Source: Alphaproteobacteria bacterium (lineage in GTDB: Bacteria > Pseudomonadota > Alphaproteobacteria > Thalassobaculales > Thalassobaculaceae). Taken from it: 64,000 bases of DNA. Shown one piece after another: positions 11,346 through 19,406 of this stretch (positions are counted from its first letter, which is position 1; each line of letters begins with the position of its first letter). The DNA is taken from positions 97,140 to 161,139 of the forward strand of contig JANSYS010000009.1 of assembly GCA_024742275.1 (NCBI GenBank), given 5' to 3'. A program made the translations under genes and the position numbers. The notes under the pieces are model-generated. The model searched no databases and was not told where the DNA came from. It saw only the letters and a list, made by a program, of their open reading frames with translations.

Positions 11346-11415
11346 GATGATCCGCTCCCGATGATCCGCTCCCGATGATCCGCTCCCGATGATCCGCTCC
11401 CGATGATCCGCTCCT
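11346..11415 (+). repeat. Five tandem 14-base repeats spanning the ubiE-ubiB junction
   Basis: Unit GATGATCCGCTCCC, five copies at 11346, 11360, 11374, 11388 and 11402; the last differs in its final base. Each unit contains an ATG. The first four ATGs (11347, 11361, 11375, 11389) each open a five-codon frame, Met-Ile-Arg-Ser-Arg, ending at a TGA that overlaps the next ATG as ATGA. The fifth ATG (11403) opens ubiB. An AGGGG sequence abuts the first ATG (11342-11346); none is ideally spaced for the ubiB start. Confidence 0.95.
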
Positions 11416-12944
11416 TGCGCAACCTGCTCCGACTCGTTCGGATTTTGTGGGTGCTCGCCCGCCACGGCGTGTTCGAACCCTTGGAGAACATCGCCGAGGC
11501 GCCGACCGTTTCTGCCGTCGCGCGATTGGCCCGCCGTCTGCGCGATCCTGCCGTCTCCGGACGGTGGGGCGAGCGCCTGACGGCGTCCCTGACCCGGCTT
11601 GGGCCGACTTTCATCAAGCTCGGCCAGTCCCTGGCGACCCGAGGCGACCTGATCGGCGAACAGGCGTCCGAGGACCTTACCCAACTACAGGACCGGCTGC
11701 CCCCCTTCGAGCGTTCCGTCGCCCGTCAGACCCTCGAATATGAGCTCGGCGCACCGGTGGAGAAGCTGTTCCGGGAGTTCGAGGACGCGCCGATCGCCGC
11801 CGCTTCCATCGCCCAGGTCCACCGGGCGGTGACCACCGACGGCCGCAAGGTGGCGGTGAAGATTCTGCGCCCGGGCATCGAGGAGGCTGTGGCCCGCGAC
11901 CTCGACCTGTTCTCCTGGATCGCCGAGACTCTGCAGCGCCATCTGCCCTGGTCGCATCGGTTCAAGCCGGTCGACACCGTGCGGGTGTTCCGCCAGACGG
12001 TGGAGATCGAGATGGACCTGCGGCTCGAGGCGGCGGCGGCTGTCGAGTTGGCCGAGAACTTCGCCGGGGACACGGTGTTCGCCGTGGCCGAGGTCGACTG
12101 GGAGCGCACCACCCGCCGGGTCTTCACCAACCAGTGGATCGACGGCTGCCGCATCGACGATACCCAGGCGCTGGACCGCGCAGGACTGGATCCGACGGAG
12201 CTTCTGGCGGCCTCGGCGGGCGTGTTCTTCAACCAGGTGTTCCGCGACGGCTTCTTTCACGCGGACATGCATCCGGGAAACATGCTGGTGACGCCCGAAG
12301 GGACCTTGGTTCCTGTCGATTTCGGCATCATGGGGCGCCTCGATCTGGAGACGCGCTACTATCTCGCTGATACGCTGACCGGGTTCCTGCTCGGCGACTG
12401 GCGGGCGGTGGCGGAGGTCCATTTCCGCATGGGCATGGTGCCCGCGCACAAGTCCATCGATCTGTTCACCCAGGCGGTGCGGTCGATCGGCGAGCCGCTG
12501 ATGGACAAGCCGCTGAACGAGGTCTCCGTCGCCAAGCTGCTCGGCCAGGTCCTGAGGATCGCCGCGACCTTCGAGATGGTCGCCCAGCCGCAGCTCCTGC
12601 TGCTGCACAAGACCATGGTTGTGTCCGAGGGCGTCGGACGGCGGTTGAATCCGAACGTCAACATGTGGGAGCTGGCCCGGCCGCTGATTGAGGCATGGAT
12701 GCGCGAGAACCGAGGTCCTGAAGCCCGGATTGCGCGGACCGGTGCCGACATCCTGCGCGGCATCGAACGCCTGCCGTCGCTGATCCGCCATGCCGACCGG
12801 GCGCTCGGCAGTCTGGAGGATGGGGGTTTGCGGCTGCATCCGGACACGGTTCGGCTGATGGCGCGGGAGCGGGCGCGGCGAACGTATTGGCCGATTGTCG
12901 CGGCACTTGCTGCGGGCCTGCTCCTCGGCCTGCTGTTCTCCTGA
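11403..12944 (+). CDS. ubiB: Ubiquinone biosynthesis kinase-like protein UbiB
   Basis: Atypical kinase/ATPase needed for coenzyme Q assembly, membrane-anchored. The 513 residues include the KxGQ motif FIKLGQSLATRGD (around residue 62), an A-rich nucleotide loop IAAASIAQVHRA, VAVKILRPGI, DMHPGNMLV and VDFGIMGRL, all family hallmarks. The C-terminus is a hydrophobic anchor (WPIVAALAAGLLLGLLFS). The start lies in the last unit of the 14-base repeat; translation probably depends on ribosomes arriving from ubiE through the short frames. Confidence 0.95.
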   Translation: MIRSLRNLLRLVRILWVLARHGVFEPLENIAEAPTVSAVARLARRLRDPAVSGRWGERLTASLTRLGPTFIKLGQSLATRGDLIGEQASEDLTQLQDRLPPFERSVARQTLEYELGAPVEKLFREFEDAPIAAASIAQVHRAVTTDGRKVAVKILRPGIEEAVARDLDLFSWIAETLQRHLPWSHRFKPVDTVRVFRQTVEIEMDLRLEAAAAVELAENFAGDTVFAVAEVDWERTTRRVFTNQWIDGCRIDDTQALDRAGLDPTELLAASAGVFFNQVFRDGFFHADMHPGNMLVTPEGTLVPVDFGIMGRLDLETRYYLADTLTGFLLGDWRAVAEVHFRMGMVPAHKSIDLFTQAVRSIGEPLMDKPLNEVSVAKLLGQVLRIAATFEMVAQPQLLLLHKTMVVSEGVGRRLNPNVNMWELARPLIEAWMRENRGPEARIARTGADILRGIERLPSLIRHADRALGSLEDGGLRLHPDTVRLMARERARRTYWPIVAALAAGLLLGLLFS

Positions 12945-12964
12945 TCTCCGGCAGAGGCGGTCCC

Positions 12965-13870
12965 ATGGCCTTCATCGATCACGTCCGCTTCTGCAACACC
13001 CACGACCTGCGGGACTTCGTGCCGTTCCGGGTGGGACAGGCGCGGGTCGGGATGATGCGGCGGGGATTCTCGATGGAGCTGCGCCGCTTCGGCGCCCTGT
13101 TTCATGTGTTCGAGGATCTGGTCCATCTCGATCCGCGACTGACGACCTACGAGGATCGGACCAAGGCCGTCGACGAGGCGTTGAGCGCTTTGTCCGAGGA
13201 CGGCCTGCTGCCGAGGCTGCGCGGCGAGAGGTACCCGGTGATGGAACGGCTGTCGGACCCGCCGGTCTTCGAGATCGACCGGGCGGCGGCCACCGCCTTC
13301 GGCATCATCAACCGCGGGTTCCACCTGAACGGCATCGTCGGCGGGGGCGATGACGCCCGCATGTGGGTGGCCCGTCGCGCCTGGGACAAGAGCACCTATC
13401 CGGGCCACCTGGACAACGTCGTCGCCGGCGGCCACCCGGTCGGCCACACGGCCGAGGAGAACCTGATCAAGGAATGCGCCGAGGAGGCCGGGATCGCCGA
13501 GCCGCTGGCCCGTCGGGCGGTGCCGGTTGGCATGGTCTCCTACGTCATGGAGGTCGCGGACGGCGGACCCTCGAGCACCGGCGGCGAGATGGGCGGCGGC
13601 CTGCGGCGCCACGCGTTCTGGGCCTACGATCTTGACCTGCCCGAGGATTTCCGGCCGAAGCCGGTCGACGGCGAGGTCGCGGAGTTCATGCTGCTGCCGT
13701 GGCGCGAGGTCGCCGACATCGTGGAACGCGGCCCGATCGGGGGGCCGGAGGGATTCAAGTACAACTGCAATCTGGTCGTGATCGACTGGCTGCTCCGAAC
13801 CGGCCGCATCGCCCCCGATCACCCGGACTACCTGGACCTCTGCACCGGCCTGCACGCGGTGTTTCCGTAG
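12965..13870 (+). CDS. Nudix hydrolase with N-terminal DUF4743 domain
   Basis: 301 residues, starting at MAFIDHVRFCN, 20 bases after ubiB; a GGCAGAGG sequence precedes it. The N-terminal half resembles DUF4743, found ahead of Nudix domains in proteins related to yeast YJR142W. The Nudix box is GGHPVGHTAEENLIKECAEEAGI (about residues 156-178), with Lys in place of the usual Arg. Members are reported to act on thiamine diphosphate-like or other nucleoside diphosphate-linked substrates, but the substrate here is not predictable. A tight G/C hairpin follows the stop. Confidence 0.85.
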   Translation: MAFIDHVRFCNTHDLRDFVPFRVGQARVGMMRRGFSMELRRFGALFHVFEDLVHLDPRLTTYEDRTKAVDEALSALSEDGLLPRLRGERYPVMERLSDPPVFEIDRAAATAFGIINRGFHLNGIVGGGDDARMWVARRAWDKSTYPGHLDNVVAGGHPVGHTAEENLIKECAEEAGIAEPLARRAVPVGMVSYVMEVADGGPSSTGGEMGGGLRRHAFWAYDLDLPEDFRPKPVDGEVAEFMLLPWREVADIVERGPIGGPEGFKYNCNLVVIDWLLRTGRIAPDHPDYLDLCTGLHAVFP

Positions 13871-13883
13871 GGGGGTGGCCCCC
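13871..13883 (+). terminator. GC hairpin after the Nudix gene
   Basis: GGGGG-TGG-CCCCC directly after the TAG stop. No T tract follows, so it is a weak terminator candidate only. Confidence 0.3.
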
Positions 13884-14007
13884 TGCACTCCCCATTTCCC
13901 TCACACGCCCTGGCCCTGTGCCGGGGTGAAACCAGGGGCATGCGGAACGCCTCCAGTTGTCCGCCCGCGCGGATCCGATCGCCCCGGCACAAGGCCGGGG
14001 AGTGGCG
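13882..14007. repeat. Palindromic intergenic repeat, copy A
   Basis: About 126 bases that match copy B (14358-14483) at roughly nine positions in ten, in the same orientation. Its ends are inverted: GGCCCTGTGCCGGGG (13912-13926) against CCCCGGCACAAGGCC (13982-13996). The second arm is itself a hairpin (CCCCGGC-ACAAG-GCCGGGG). It ends 14 bases beyond the stop of the GIY-YIG gene. The structure is REP/BIME-like: short, palindromic, extragenic, between convergent genes. Confidence 0.85.
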
Positions 14008-14021
14008 ATAGTGCGAACCGA

Positions 14022-14312
14022 TCACTCCACGAACCACTCCGCTGCGAGATCCCGCCAATGCGGGTTGTCGCGTTCGATCAGGTTGAACTTCCACTCGCGG
14101 CGCCAGCGTTTCAGGCTGCGTTCGCGATGCCACGCGGGCGCCAGATCCTCATATGCTTCGAAATAGACCAGCGTGGCTATGGCGTGTCGTGCTGTGTCGC
14201 CCGGCAGGATCTCCGTTCGATGCTGCCAGACCCGTCGCCGCAGATCGCTCGTCCGCCCGACATACAGCTTGCCGTAGGGTCGGCTCGCCAGGATGTAGAC
14301 GAAGAAGGCCAT
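14022..14312 (-). CDS. GIY-YIG nuclease family protein (UPF0213-like)
   Basis: 96 residues, starting MAFFVYILAS. The GIY equivalent is VYI (5-7), the YIG equivalent YVG (17-19), the catalytic Arg is in DLRRRVWQHR (23-32), and the metal-binding Glu is Glu52 in LVYFEAYED. All core catalytic positions are thus present in a stand-alone domain. Similar small proteins are common in alphaproteobacteria and their cellular role is unknown. The gene stands alone between two copies of a palindromic repeat, in the gap between the convergent Nudix and gluQRS genes, which suggests the repeat-gene-repeat block is a unit. Confidence 0.85.
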   Translation of the reverse strand: MAFFVYILASRPYGKLYVGRTSDLRRRVWQHRTEILPGDTARHAIATLVYFEAYEDLAPAWHRERSLKRWRREWKFNLIERDNPHWRDLAAEWFVE

Positions 14313-14357
14313 GCGGAACCTATGGGCACCCGCAGGCCGTTCTTTCTCATTCCACTC

Positions 14358-14483
14358 CTGCCAACTCCCCATCCCCTCACACTCCCTGGCCTTGTGCCGG
14401 GATGAGACCAGGGGCATGCGGAACGCTTCCGGTTATCCGCCCGCGTGGATCCGATCGCCCCGGCACAAGGCCGGGGATAGGCG
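14358..14483. repeat. Palindromic intergenic repeat, copy B
   Basis: Second copy of the repeat at 13882-14007, in direct orientation, beginning about 45 bases upstream of the GIY-YIG start codon. Inverted arms are GGCCTTGTGCCGGG (14388-14401) and CCCGGCACAAGGCC (14459-14472), a perfect 14-base match. The outer flank CTCCCCAT...CCTCACAC is shared with copy A, so the repeated unit is longer than the palindrome. Confidence 0.85.
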
Positions 14484-14516
14484 GGGAGCAAGCGGGTGAG
14501 AGAAACCTGGAGACGG

Positions 14517-15362
14517 CTAGCCGAACCCAACCCTCTTCCGGATCTCCGCTGCGGTCACCCCGCCGTCGCGCAGCGCCTTGAGCGTCAAGGAGCGGTCGCG
14601 CTTGGCGAAGCGGCGGCCGGTTTCGGGGTCCACCAGGAGCGGGTGGTGGGCATAGTCCGGCACCGGCAGGTCCAACAGGGCCTGAAGCAGGCGGTGGACA
14701 TGGGTCGCCTGGAACAGGTCCTCGCCTCGGGTCACCAGGGTCACACCCTGGAGCGCGTCGTCGACCGTAACCGCGAGATGGTAGGAGGTGGCCACGTCCT
14801 TCCGCGCCAGCACCACGTCGCCGAACAGCTCGGGTCGCGCCGCCTGCTCCCCGTGGCTCCGGTCGCTCCAGGTCAGGGGCCCCGTCCGGCGCACGGCTTC
14901 GGCCATGCGCAGGCGCAGGGCATAGGGCTCTCCCGTCGCCTCGCGCCGGGCCCGCTCCGCCGCCGGCATCAGCGCGTCCGTTCCCGTGACCGCCGGGCCG
15001 TCCGGGCCCATCATCGGCCGGTGGTGCGGCGCCGACAGGGCGTCGTCCAACTCCTTGCGGGAATGGAAGCACTTGTAGAGCAGGCCCATATCGTCGAGGC
15101 GGTCCAGCGCCGTCCGGTAGTCGTTCATTTGATCGGACTGGCGGCGGACCGGCTGCTCCCAGGCGAGACCGAGCCAGGCAAGGTCATCCAGGATCGCGGC
15201 CTCGAACTCGGGCCGGCAGCGGGTCCGGTCGATATCCTCGATCCGCACGAGGAATCTGTCGCCGCCGGACCGATCGACGAAGGATGCCGCATGCAGGGCC
15301 GAATAGGCATGACCGAGATGCAGTAGGCCGGTCGGGCTCGGGGCGAAGCGGGTGGTGGTCAT
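14517..15362 (-). CDS. gluQ: Glutamyl-Q tRNA(Asp) synthetase
   Basis: Paralogue of the glutamyl-tRNA synthetase catalytic domain that attaches glutamate to the queuosine of tRNA-Asp. 281 residues; lacks the anticodon-binding domain of GltX. Class I motifs: PSPTGLLHLGHA (HIGH equivalent) at residues 8-19 and FAKRDRS (KMSKS equivalent) near residue 255. The zinc-site cysteines of E. coli GluQ-RS are not all present (only YKCF around residue 97). The start is MTTTRFAPSPTG. Confidence 0.92.
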   Translation of the reverse strand: MTTTRFAPSPTGLLHLGHAYSALHAASFVDRSGGDRFLVRIEDIDRTRCRPEFEAAILDDLAWLGLAWEQPVRRQSDQMNDYRTALDRLDDMGLLYKCFHSRKELDDALSAPHHRPMMGPDGPAVTGTDALMPAAERARREATGEPYALRLRMAEAVRRTGPLTWSDRSHGEQAARPELFGDVVLARKDVATSYHLAVTVDDALQGVTLVTRGEDLFQATHVHRLLQALLDLPVPDYAHHPLLVDPETGRRFAKRDRSLTLKALRDGGVTAAEIRKRVGFG

Positions 15363-15415
15363 CCCCGCTCGGTACCGCTAGGGTCGCGGCCGGTCAACTG
15401 AAGGGATAGGCGGCC

Positions 15416-16084
15416 ATGGCACAGGGACAGGCAACGGAACTTGACGGCCCGCGGGTCGGACCTGCGAACGGCGGTGCCGCGGACGCACTGGTGGTCATGC
15501 TGCACGGGCTGGGCGCGGACGGAAACGACCTCATCGGCATCGCGCCGGTCTGGGGCCGGGACCTGCCGTCCGTGGCGTTTTCCTCCCCAAACGCGCCCTA
15601 TCCCTGCGACATGGCGCCGTTCGGTCGGCAGTGGTTCAGCCTCCAGAGCCGCGACCCGGCGGACATGCTGGCGGGGATCCGGACGGCCGCTCCCATTCTC
15701 AACGCATATCTGGACGCGGAACTGGCGCGCGTCGGCCTCGGGCCGGACAAGCTTGCGCTCGTGGGGTTCAGCCAGGGTACGATGATGTCGCTGTATACCG
15801 CGTTGCGGCGCCCGGCACCGGTCGCCGGTATCGTGGGCTACTCCGGGGCGCTGATCGCTGGTGATCTTCCCGACGATCCGATTACCGCCAAGCCGCCGGT
15901 CGTGCTGGTCCACGGGACGGCGGACGAGGTTGTGCCGTTCGGCGCCATGGAAGCGGCGGAGATCGGGCTCTCCGGGGCCGGGCTCGCCGTCGAATCGGTG
16001 CCGCGTCCGGGGCTCGGCCACGGTATCGACGAGGTCGGTCTCGGAGTGGGCGCCGCGTTTCTGCGCCGGGTTCTAGGGGTTTAA
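15416..16084 (+). CDS. Carboxylesterase / phospholipase (acyl-protein thioesterase family)
   Basis: Alpha/beta hydrolase of 222 residues. The nucleophile elbow is GFSQG (around residue 119), the acid lies in HGTADEVVP and the histidine in GLGHGID; the oxyanion region is MLHGLGADGND. No signal peptide, so cytoplasmic. The family hydrolyses short acyl esters and thioesters; the natural substrate is unknown. Divergent from gluQRS with a gap of about 53 bases. Confidence 0.9.
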   Translation: MAQGQATELDGPRVGPANGGAADALVVMLHGLGADGNDLIGIAPVWGRDLPSVAFSSPNAPYPCDMAPFGRQWFSLQSRDPADMLAGIRTAAPILNAYLDAELARVGLGPDKLALVGFSQGTMMSLYTALRRPAPVAGIVGYSGALIAGDLPDDPITAKPPVVLVHGTADEVVPFGAMEAAEIGLSGAGLAVESVPRPGLGHGIDEVGLGVGAAFLRRVLGV

Positions 16085-16314
16085 CGGCGCCTGCGGCGGG
16101 GCCTTGCGGGGACCATAAAACTGTAACAACATATAGATATACAGCGACTTGAAGCTTGGCACGAACTCCCCATCGGACGGGTGGTCACTGCGATGCGAGT
16201 TGAGTGGGACGACAAGATGTTGTGGTGCGGTTTGCGGCGAGCCTCCGGCGCGCAAGCCGACGGTCGCCCCGGTCCCGCGCCGCGCACCCCCACGAGTCGA
16301 CGGAGGGATGCGCG

Positions 16315-16923
16315 GTGACCGGCCCGGACGCAGCACCCGCGCTCGTCCTGAACGCCGATTTCCGGCCGCTTTCCTACTTTCCCCTTTCCCTCTGGTCCTG
16401 GCAGGACGCGGTGAAAGCGGTGTTTCTGGATCGGGTCAACATCGTTTCCGAGTACGATACGACCGTCCGCAGCCCAAGCTTCGAGATGCGGCTGCCGAGC
16501 GTGATCGCCCTGAAGGAATACGTCCATCAGTCGCGGCGCCCGGCCTTCACCCGGTTCAACGTCTTCCTGCGCGACCGGTTCTCCTGCCAGTACTGCGGCG
16601 AGCGCTTCCCAACCCAGGATCTGACCTTCGACCATGTGGTCCCGCGCTCGCGCGGCGGACGAACGAGTTGGGAGAACGTGGTCACCGCCTGCGGGGCGTG
16701 CAACCTGTTCAAGGGGAACCACATGCCCCGGGATATCGGAATGGTTCCGATCGCCGCTCCGAAGCAGCCGAGCGCCTACGAATTGCAGCAGAGCGGCCGG
16801 GGGTTCCCGCCGAACTACCTGCATGAGAGCTGGCGGGACTACCTCTATTGGGACATCGAACTCGAGCACGACGACGCGGGCGACGCCCTGACGCGGATCA
16901 CGGCGACATCGCCCGCCTTCTGA
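16315..16923 (+). CDS. HNH endonuclease family protein
   Basis: 202 residues from a GTG start with GGAGG eight bases upstream; the frame is open to 16204, but that extension looks unrelated. The core has paired cysteines CQYC and CGAC flanking FDHVVPRSRGG...WENVV, the HNH/McrA-like zinc-stabilised beta-beta-alpha metal fold (about residues 86-135). The N-terminal region LVLNADFRPLSYFPLSLWSWQDAV is conserved in a widespread stand-alone HNH family of unclear role. The 230 bases upstream show no gene. Confidence 0.85.
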   Translation: MTGPDAAPALVLNADFRPLSYFPLSLWSWQDAVKAVFLDRVNIVSEYDTTVRSPSFEMRLPSVIALKEYVHQSRRPAFTRFNVFLRDRFSCQYCGERFPTQDLTFDHVVPRSRGGRTSWENVVTACGACNLFKGNHMPRDIGMVPIAAPKQPSAYELQQSGRGFPPNYLHESWRDYLYWDIELEHDDAGDALTRITATSPAF

Positions 16924-16945
16924 CGCCGGCGGGCCGGATCGACTT

Positions 16946-17596
16946 TCAGTACAGGCGATTTTTTTCGGAATCGGCGATTCGGCGGTCGGCCTCGGCGACG
17001 TCGATCTCCGCGCCCTCGACCTGATCGGCGATCATCTGACCGAGCGACGGCAGGACCTTGCGCTCGACCTTGTAGTCCTCGGTCCACAGCTTGGACCGCA
17101 CCAGCGCCTTGGCGCAGTGCAGGTACATTTCCTCGACCTCGACCAGAATGCCGGTCTTCGGCAAGCGGTCGCGGACGGCGAACCGCGCGAGCATTTCGGT
17201 GTCGGCGATCACCCTGGCGCGGCCGTTGATGCGCAGGGTCTCGTTGACGCCGGGAATCAGGAACAGGATGCCGACACCCGGGTTCTCGGTCAGGTTGCCG
17301 AGGGTGTCGATCCGATTGTTGCCGGGGCGGTCGGGGATCAGGATCGTGCGGTCGTCCAGAACGGCCACGAATCCTGGCGCGTCTCCTTTGGGCGAGACAT
17401 CTCCCAGGCCGTCGGCGCCCTGGGTCGAGATGACCAGGAACGGAGAGAGTTCGATGAAGCGCTTCGCGTGCTTGTCGAGATGGGCGAGCTGCTTCCTCGC
17501 GGCCAATTCGCTCGGGTGCCCGTAGATGTCGCGCAGCGCCGTTTCGGTTTCTAGAACGCTCCGTGTCGCAGCGTGCTCGCTCGTGCCAGTATCCAT
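16946..17596 (-). CDS. FMN-binding pyridoxamine 5'-phosphate oxidase-like protein
   Basis: 216 residues, split-barrel flavin fold of the PPOX group. The core VISTQGADGLGDVSPKGDAPGFVAVLDDRTILIPDRPGNNR matches the subfamily often named after MSMEG_1061, FMN-dependent. The ATG at 17596 is chosen over a TTG one codon upstream, because GGAG is well placed. True PNPO substrate residues are not evident, so this is probably a general flavin or F420-type oxidoreductase of unknown substrate. Confidence 0.8.
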   Translation of the reverse strand: MDTGTSEHAATRSVLETETALRDIYGHPSELAARKQLAHLDKHAKRFIELSPFLVISTQGADGLGDVSPKGDAPGFVAVLDDRTILIPDRPGNNRIDTLGNLTENPGVGILFLIPGVNETLRINGRARVIADTEMLARFAVRDRLPKTGILVEVEEMYLHCAKALVRSKLWTEDYKVERKVLPSLGQMIADQVEGAEIDVAEADRRIADSEKNRLY

Positions 17597-17704
17597 CAAG
17601 GGAACTCCGGGTTCGCGCCGGCTTCGCGTCGGCCGGCGACTCGGCTAGACTCGGTGTGCTGGCTGCGACGCTAGCAGACAAGACTGTGTGGGACCATCGA
17701 CCAT

Positions 17705-18193
17705 ATGCCTAGTGGAACGAGTCAAACGCGCCGCCTGACGCGTGTCATGGAGGGCGTGCTGGCAAGCTTCGACTACAACGGGCTTCTCGCCCTTGTGGTC
17801 GAGCCCGACGAGGATAATCGCACGCTCCTTGTCCGCGCCCTGGTCGATCTGGGCTTTCCGATGCCGCTGGTCGCCCACAATGCCGCGGCGGCGCTGTATG
17901 CCGCCGAGGAGATAACGCCAGCTTTTCTTGTCCTGGACGCCCGGCTCGATGGGCCGGACGGAGCGGACGGGTTCGAGTTCCTGCAGAAGATTCGGGAAGA
18001 CTCGACGACCTTGCCCGCCGATATTCCGGTGGTCCTCCTGGCCGGGACGGTCGACGACTTCGCCGTCGGCGAGGCGAGGCGGCTGGGTGTCGACGTCGTG
18101 CTGACCAAGCCGGTGCCGGCGAAACGCCTGCAGAACCGAGTGAACGCCCTGTTGATGAAGCGGTTTGCGGATCGGGTTTCATGGGGAAAGTAG
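17705..18193 (+). CDS. Stand-alone response regulator receiver protein
   Basis: 162 residues made of one CheY-like domain. Acidic residues are in VEPDEDN, the phosphoacceptor Asp in FLVLDARLDG (around residue 79), and the conserved Lys in VLTKPV. There is no output domain, so it acts by protein contact or as a phosphate sink. The last 13 bases overlap agmatine deiminase in another frame, which implies co-expression. No kinase is adjacent; the nearest is at 24912-26510. Confidence 0.87.
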   Translation: MPSGTSQTRRLTRVMEGVLASFDYNGLLALVVEPDEDNRTLLVRALVDLGFPMPLVAHNAAAALYAAEEITPAFLVLDARLDGPDGADGFEFLQKIREDSTTLPADIPVVLLAGTVDDFAVGEARRLGVDVVLTKPVPAKRLQNRVNALLMKRFADRVSWGK

Positions 18194-19305
18194 CGGACGC
18201 GACTGCGGCGGCCCTGACGGGCACGCCGGCGGCGGATGGGTACCGGATGCCGGGCGAGTTCGAGAGCCATGCGGGAACTTGGATGTTGTGGCCCGAGCGC
18301 GGCGACACCTGGCGCGAGGACGCGGCGCCCGCCGAAGAGGCGTTCGCCCGCGTCGCCGCCGCGATCGTCGAGGAGGAACCCCTGACCGTCGGCGTCTCGT
18401 CGCGTCGTCTGGCGCGCGCACGGTCCTGTTTGCCGGGGGCGGTCGCCGTGGTGGAACTCGAAAGCGACGACGCCTGGATGCGGGATGTCGGACCGACCGT
18501 CGTCATCGACGGCGCAGGTGGCCGGCGTGCGGTCGACTGGACCTTCAATGCCTGGGGCGGCGCGGCGCATGGCCTGTACTCCGAGTGGCGGTCCGACGAT
18601 GCCGTCGCCGCGGCGGTCGCCTCGATCGAGGGAATGCCGCGCTATCGCGCGCCGCTGATCCAGGAAGGCGGAGGGCTCCACACGGACGGCGCGGGAACCG
18701 TCTTCGTCACCGAGGAATGCGTTCTCAGCGTCGGCCGAAATGCCGGGCTTGGACGCGACGCCTGCGAGGATCTCCTCAAGGCGTATACGGGGGCAGGGCA
18801 GGTGGTCTGGTTGCCCCGGGGTGTTTTCGCAGACGAGACCACGGGCCATGTCGACAACCTATTGCACGTCCCGGCCCCGGATCTGGTGATGCTGAGCTGG
18901 ACCGACGACGCCGACGATCCCCAGCACCCGCGCTCGGCTGAGGCGCTCGCCGTGCTTGAGACCGCCTGCGATCTCGGCGGCAACCCTTATCGGATCGTGA
19001 AGCTGCCGATGCCTGGACCGTTGCATATGACCGAGGAGGAGGCCGACGGTCTGAACCCGGCGGTGGGCAGCAAGCCGCGCGCCGCTGGCGACCGGCTCGC
19101 GGGATCCTACGCGAATTTCTACCTCGTCGAGGGACGCGTGCTAGTGCCGCTGCTCGACCCGCGGACGGACGACACGGCGTGTCGGATCATCGCAGATGCG
19201 CTCCCGGACCGGGAGGTCGTCGGTATCCCTGCCCGCGAGATCCTACTCGGCGGCGGCAATATCCATTGCATCACCCAGCAGATTCCGGCCGCGAAACCGC
19301 AATAA
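18181..19305 (+). CDS. aguA: Agmatine deiminase
   Basis: Converts agmatine to N-carbamoylputrescine and ammonia in the arginine-to-putrescine route. 374 residues of the guanidino-modifying (GME) fold. Substrate and catalytic residues visible: DDAWMRDVGP, the EGGGLHTDG loop, GHVDNL, and the nucleophile Cys363 in GGGNIHCITQQ. No N-carbamoylputrescine amidase sits next to it; the nitrilase-family protein at 59828 is distant. The start overlaps the receiver gene. Confidence 0.94.
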   Translation: MGKVADATAAALTGTPAADGYRMPGEFESHAGTWMLWPERGDTWREDAAPAEEAFARVAAAIVEEEPLTVGVSSRRLARARSCLPGAVAVVELESDDAWMRDVGPTVVIDGAGGRRAVDWTFNAWGGAAHGLYSEWRSDDAVAAAVASIEGMPRYRAPLIQEGGGLHTDGAGTVFVTEECVLSVGRNAGLGRDACEDLLKAYTGAGQVVWLPRGVFADETTGHVDNLLHVPAPDLVMLSWTDDADDPQHPRSAEALAVLETACDLGGNPYRIVKLPMPGPLHMTEEEADGLNPAVGSKPRAAGDRLAGSYANFYLVEGRVLVPLLDPRTDDTACRIIADALPDREVVGIPAREILLGGGNIHCITQQIPAAKPQ

Positions 19306-19406
19306 TGTCGTGAGCGCGCCACAACTTTGGACTATGGTCCGCGCGATCCCGAACACGTGATCCCATCGATCAGAATTCTGTCGTTCCGTTGCCAGGAGCC
19401 CCTCGA

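Noticed and set aside
11346..11415. CRISPR-like array
   Set aside because: Units are contiguous 14-mers with no spacers; better explained as a tandem repeat.
16154..16170. TGGCACG resembling a sigma-54 promoter
   Set aside because: The -12 half reads CCCCA rather than TTGCA.
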